Positions 6,892-8,442 of a stretch of 8,442 bases of DNA are shown piece by piece; within the stretch, counting starts at the first letter, position 1; every line of letters starts with the position of its first letter. Source of the DNA: Pontimonas sp. GTDB lineage: Bacteria; Actinomycetota; Actinomycetes; Actinomycetales; Microbacteriaceae. Below the pieces are notes generated by a model that saw only the letters and a list, made by a program, of their open reading frames with translations, was not told the origin of the DNA and did not search any database. The stretch is taken from positions 1 to 8,442 of the forward strand of contig JAIOWV010000053.1 in the NCBI GenBank assembly GCA_021741945.1, in the 5' to 3' direction. The translations under genes were made by a program, and so were the position numbers.

Positions 6892-7973
6892 TCCAAATAG
6901 AAGAGCCCCGCACCAACAGCAGCAAACAGGCCGGCAATAAGCCAGAACCTGACCACGATGGTGACCTCAGCCCACCCCTTAATTTCGTAATGGTGATGGA
7001 GCGGTGACGAGTAGAAGACGCGTTTCCCACCGGTCGCCTTGAAATACAGGCGCTGGATGATGACCGAACCTGTCAAGATCACGAACAGGCCCCCCACAAT
7101 CGGTAACAACACTTCGGTGCGGGAGAACAACGCAAGCGCCGCCACGCCACCACCGAGGCTCAAAGAACCCGTGTCGCCCATGAAGATTTTTGCTGGCGAG
7201 GTATTCCACCAGAGGAACCCGATTAAGGCGGCTGAAATGATCGCAGCCACCGAGGTTAGCTCCAGCGAATCGCGGACCTCGTAGCACTTATAAAGGTTCT
7301 CCTCATCAACGACCCCGCGGAAACACGACTGGTTGAACTGCCAGAAGGTAATCATCACGTAGGCGACAAACACGAGGATTGTCGAACCACTGGCGAGGCC
7401 ATCCAAACCATCAGTGAGGTTCACCGCGTTGGATGTTCCCACGATGATCAAGGTTGCCCACACCGCAAAAGCAATGAGGGCGCCTATCTGACCGAGCCCC
7501 ACGAACGAGACGATGTCTGCGTTGCGAATGAGGGAAATACCGAGCGCCGCAGGGGTTTGGTTGTCTTCATCCGGGAAAGACACAGCCAACACCGCGAAGC
7601 CCACAGAGGCAAGAATCTGGCCTATAACTTTGGCTCTCGGGCTAAGGCCCAGAGACTGCTGTCGGCGGACCTTAGAAAAGTCATCGAGAAACCCGACAAT
7701 TCCGAGGGCGACCATAAGCCCAATAACCAGCACCGCTGACTGGGTAACGGGCGCGCCTTCGATCAGGTGAGCGCCGAAATAGCCGACGACTACGGCCAGC
7801 AGAATTACGATGCCACCCATCGTCGGCGTTCCGCGCTTTACGAAGTGGGTTTTGGGGCCATCCTGGCGAATGAACTGTCCCCAACCAATCTTCTCGAAAA
7901 GACGAATGAACAGCGGTGTCAAAAACAAGGAGAAAAAGAGCGCGATAGCGCTACCCAGTAACAGAATCCTCAC
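6876..7973 (-). CDS. mraY: Phospho-N-acetylmuramoyl-pentapeptide transferase MraY
   Basis: MraY is the integral membrane enzyme that moves phospho-MurNAc-peptide from UDP to undecaprenyl phosphate, giving lipid I. 365 aa is full length, with about ten membrane helices. Family motifs: RQDGPKTHFVKRGTPTMGG (36-54), FLDDFSKVRRQQSLGL (95-110) with the Asp pair D97/D98, NAVNLTDGLDGLASG (182-196), FMGDTGSLSLGG (264-275) with D267, and PLHHHYEIKGWAE (324-336) with the His triplet. All catalytic and Mg-binding positions known for the family are kept. The start is a GTG overlapping the murF stop (GTGA), with a strong GGAGG seven nt upstream. It overlaps the start of the following MurD-like gene. It appears fully functional, in contrast to its neighbours on both sides. 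Confidence 0.98.
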   Translation of the reverse strand: MRILLLGSAIALFFSLFLTPLFIRLFEKIGWGQFIRQDGPKTHFVKRGTPTMGGIVILLAVVVGYFGAHLIEGAPVTQSAVLVIGLMVALGIVGFLDDFSKVRRQQSLGLSPRAKVIGQILASVGFAVLAVSFPDEDNQTPAALGISLIRNADIVSFVGLGQIGALIAFAVWATLIIVGTSNAVNLTDGLDGLASGSTILVFVAYVMITFWQFNQSCFRGVVDEENLYKCYEVRDSLELTSVAAIISAALIGFLWWNTSPAKIFMGDTGSLSLGGGVAALALFSRTEVLLPIVGGLFVILTGSVIIQRLYFKATGGKRVFYSSPLHHHYEIKGWAEVTIVVRFWLIAGLFAAVGAGLFYLEWLSR

Positions 7974-8442
7974 GAGAGATCCTCCGCAAGTCGATTCGCG
8001 AGAGGGAGAAGCGACGGTCCTGTCGTACCCATCACGAGCACAACATCTTCCGGCCGGATAAACGCACGGATGTCATCGTACGCGTCATCAACGCTGACGC
8101 AGTGCTGCGACTCTCCATCCCAGGAACCCTCCCGTCCGACCGAGAGAAACAATGCCCTGGCCTCAGGCCCCACCGCGAAAACCTGGTTGACATTCAGGCG
8201 CACCATGAGCGCGCCAAAGGCCCCCAGGTCGTCATAGTCCGAATCCCCACCAAAATCCAACGCTCCCGCAGCGACGACGACGCGCCGCTGCCTCGCGGCT
8301 AAGCCCGTCACCAGCTTGAGCGATGTGGCCGCATTGTTGACCCCTTGAGTACCCGTGTCATCAATGACCATCACGCCCTCGCCCACGTGATGAACCTCAA
8401 GGACGTGGGGAACACGCCTCGCTCCCGCGACGGCTGCAGCTT
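7970..8442 (-). CDS. murF: MurF homologue, C-terminal domain only, with degenerate motifs
   Basis: Only the last 156 residues are in the window; the 5' part lies beyond 8442. MurF normally adds D-Ala-D-Ala to the UDP-MurNAc-tripeptide. Position before mraY and segments typical of actinobacterial MurF identify it: MVRLNVNQVFAVG, GREGSWDGE, and a late DVVLVMGT at the place of the usual VLVKGS/VLVKSS. The conserved C-domain motifs are eroded. The usual NDAYNANPxSM reads DDTGTQGVNNAATSL, so only one Asp of that motif remains. The usual VLGxMxELGxxSxxxH reads VVAAGALDFGGDSDYDD, without the Met, the Glu or the His. The Lys of VLVKGS is Met, and the SRW(R)ME entry to the domain reads VPHVLE. The frame is clean. 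The central ATPase domain must be read before calling it inactive; the visible part suggests a divergent or non-catalytic protein. Confidence 0.82.
   Translation of the reverse strand, partial: AAAVAGARRVPHVLEVHHVGEGVMVIDDTGTQGVNNAATSLKLVTGLAARQRRVVVAAGALDFGGDSDYDDLGAFGALMVRLNVNQVFAVGPEARALFLSVGREGSWDGESQHCVSVDDAYDDIRAFIRPEDVVLVMGTTGPSLLPLANRLAEDLS
7981..7985 (-). promoter_or_regulatory. Ribosome binding site of mraY
   Basis: GGAGG on the minus strand, seven nt before the GTG at 7973, inside the murF 3' end. It is the strongest Shine-Dalgarno in the window and supports the GTG start. Confidence 0.75.

Overview
The window is the distal part of a division and cell wall (dcw) operon from an actinobacterium. 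The likely family is Microbacteriaceae: the FtsZ N-terminus, the FtsQ and MurG sequences, and the gene order fit it. Base composition looks only moderately GC-rich (high 50s % by eye), lower than most members of that family, so a small-genome or streamlined lineage is possible. That lineage call is inference.

Every gene reads on the minus strand. In transcription order, from high to low coordinates, they are murF (3' part only, 8442-7970), mraY (7973-6876), a MurD-like gene (6891-5884), ftsW (5758-4538), murG (4541-3447), murC (3450-2035), ftsQ (2060-1203) and ftsZ (from 1057, running off the window at 1). Most junctions are 4-base or short overlaps (GTGA, ATGA, TGATG, and 26 nt at murC/ftsQ), typical of a translationally coupled operon. 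Two junctions are not: a 125-bp gap between the MurD-like gene and ftsW, and a 145-bp leader before ftsZ with a strong ribosome binding site and an imperfect inverted repeat.

Together the genes would make the UDP-MurNAc-peptide (MurC, MurD, MurF), load it on undecaprenyl phosphate (MraY), add GlcNAc (MurG), polymerise at the septum (FtsW) and assemble the divisome (FtsQ, FtsZ). MraY, MurG, FtsW, FtsQ and FtsZ keep their hallmark motifs. MurC keeps its P-loop and the Mur-ligase invariant residues.

The striking point is the MurD slot. Its 335-codon ORF is clearly homologous to MurD by synteny and overall sequence, but it has lost every catalytic motif (P-loop GKT, ELSS, DHLD, carbamylated-Lys region, HNxxN) and the whole C-terminal domain, with no stop or frameshift. 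The visible C-terminal domain of MurF has also lost most of its family motifs. So in one operon two of the amino-acid ligases look like pseudoenzymes while the rest of the lipid II pathway looks intact. This suggests that stem-peptide synthesis has been re-routed or its ligases replaced, or that these proteins now have a non-catalytic role. No mobile elements, CRISPR arrays, tRNAs or rRNAs were seen.
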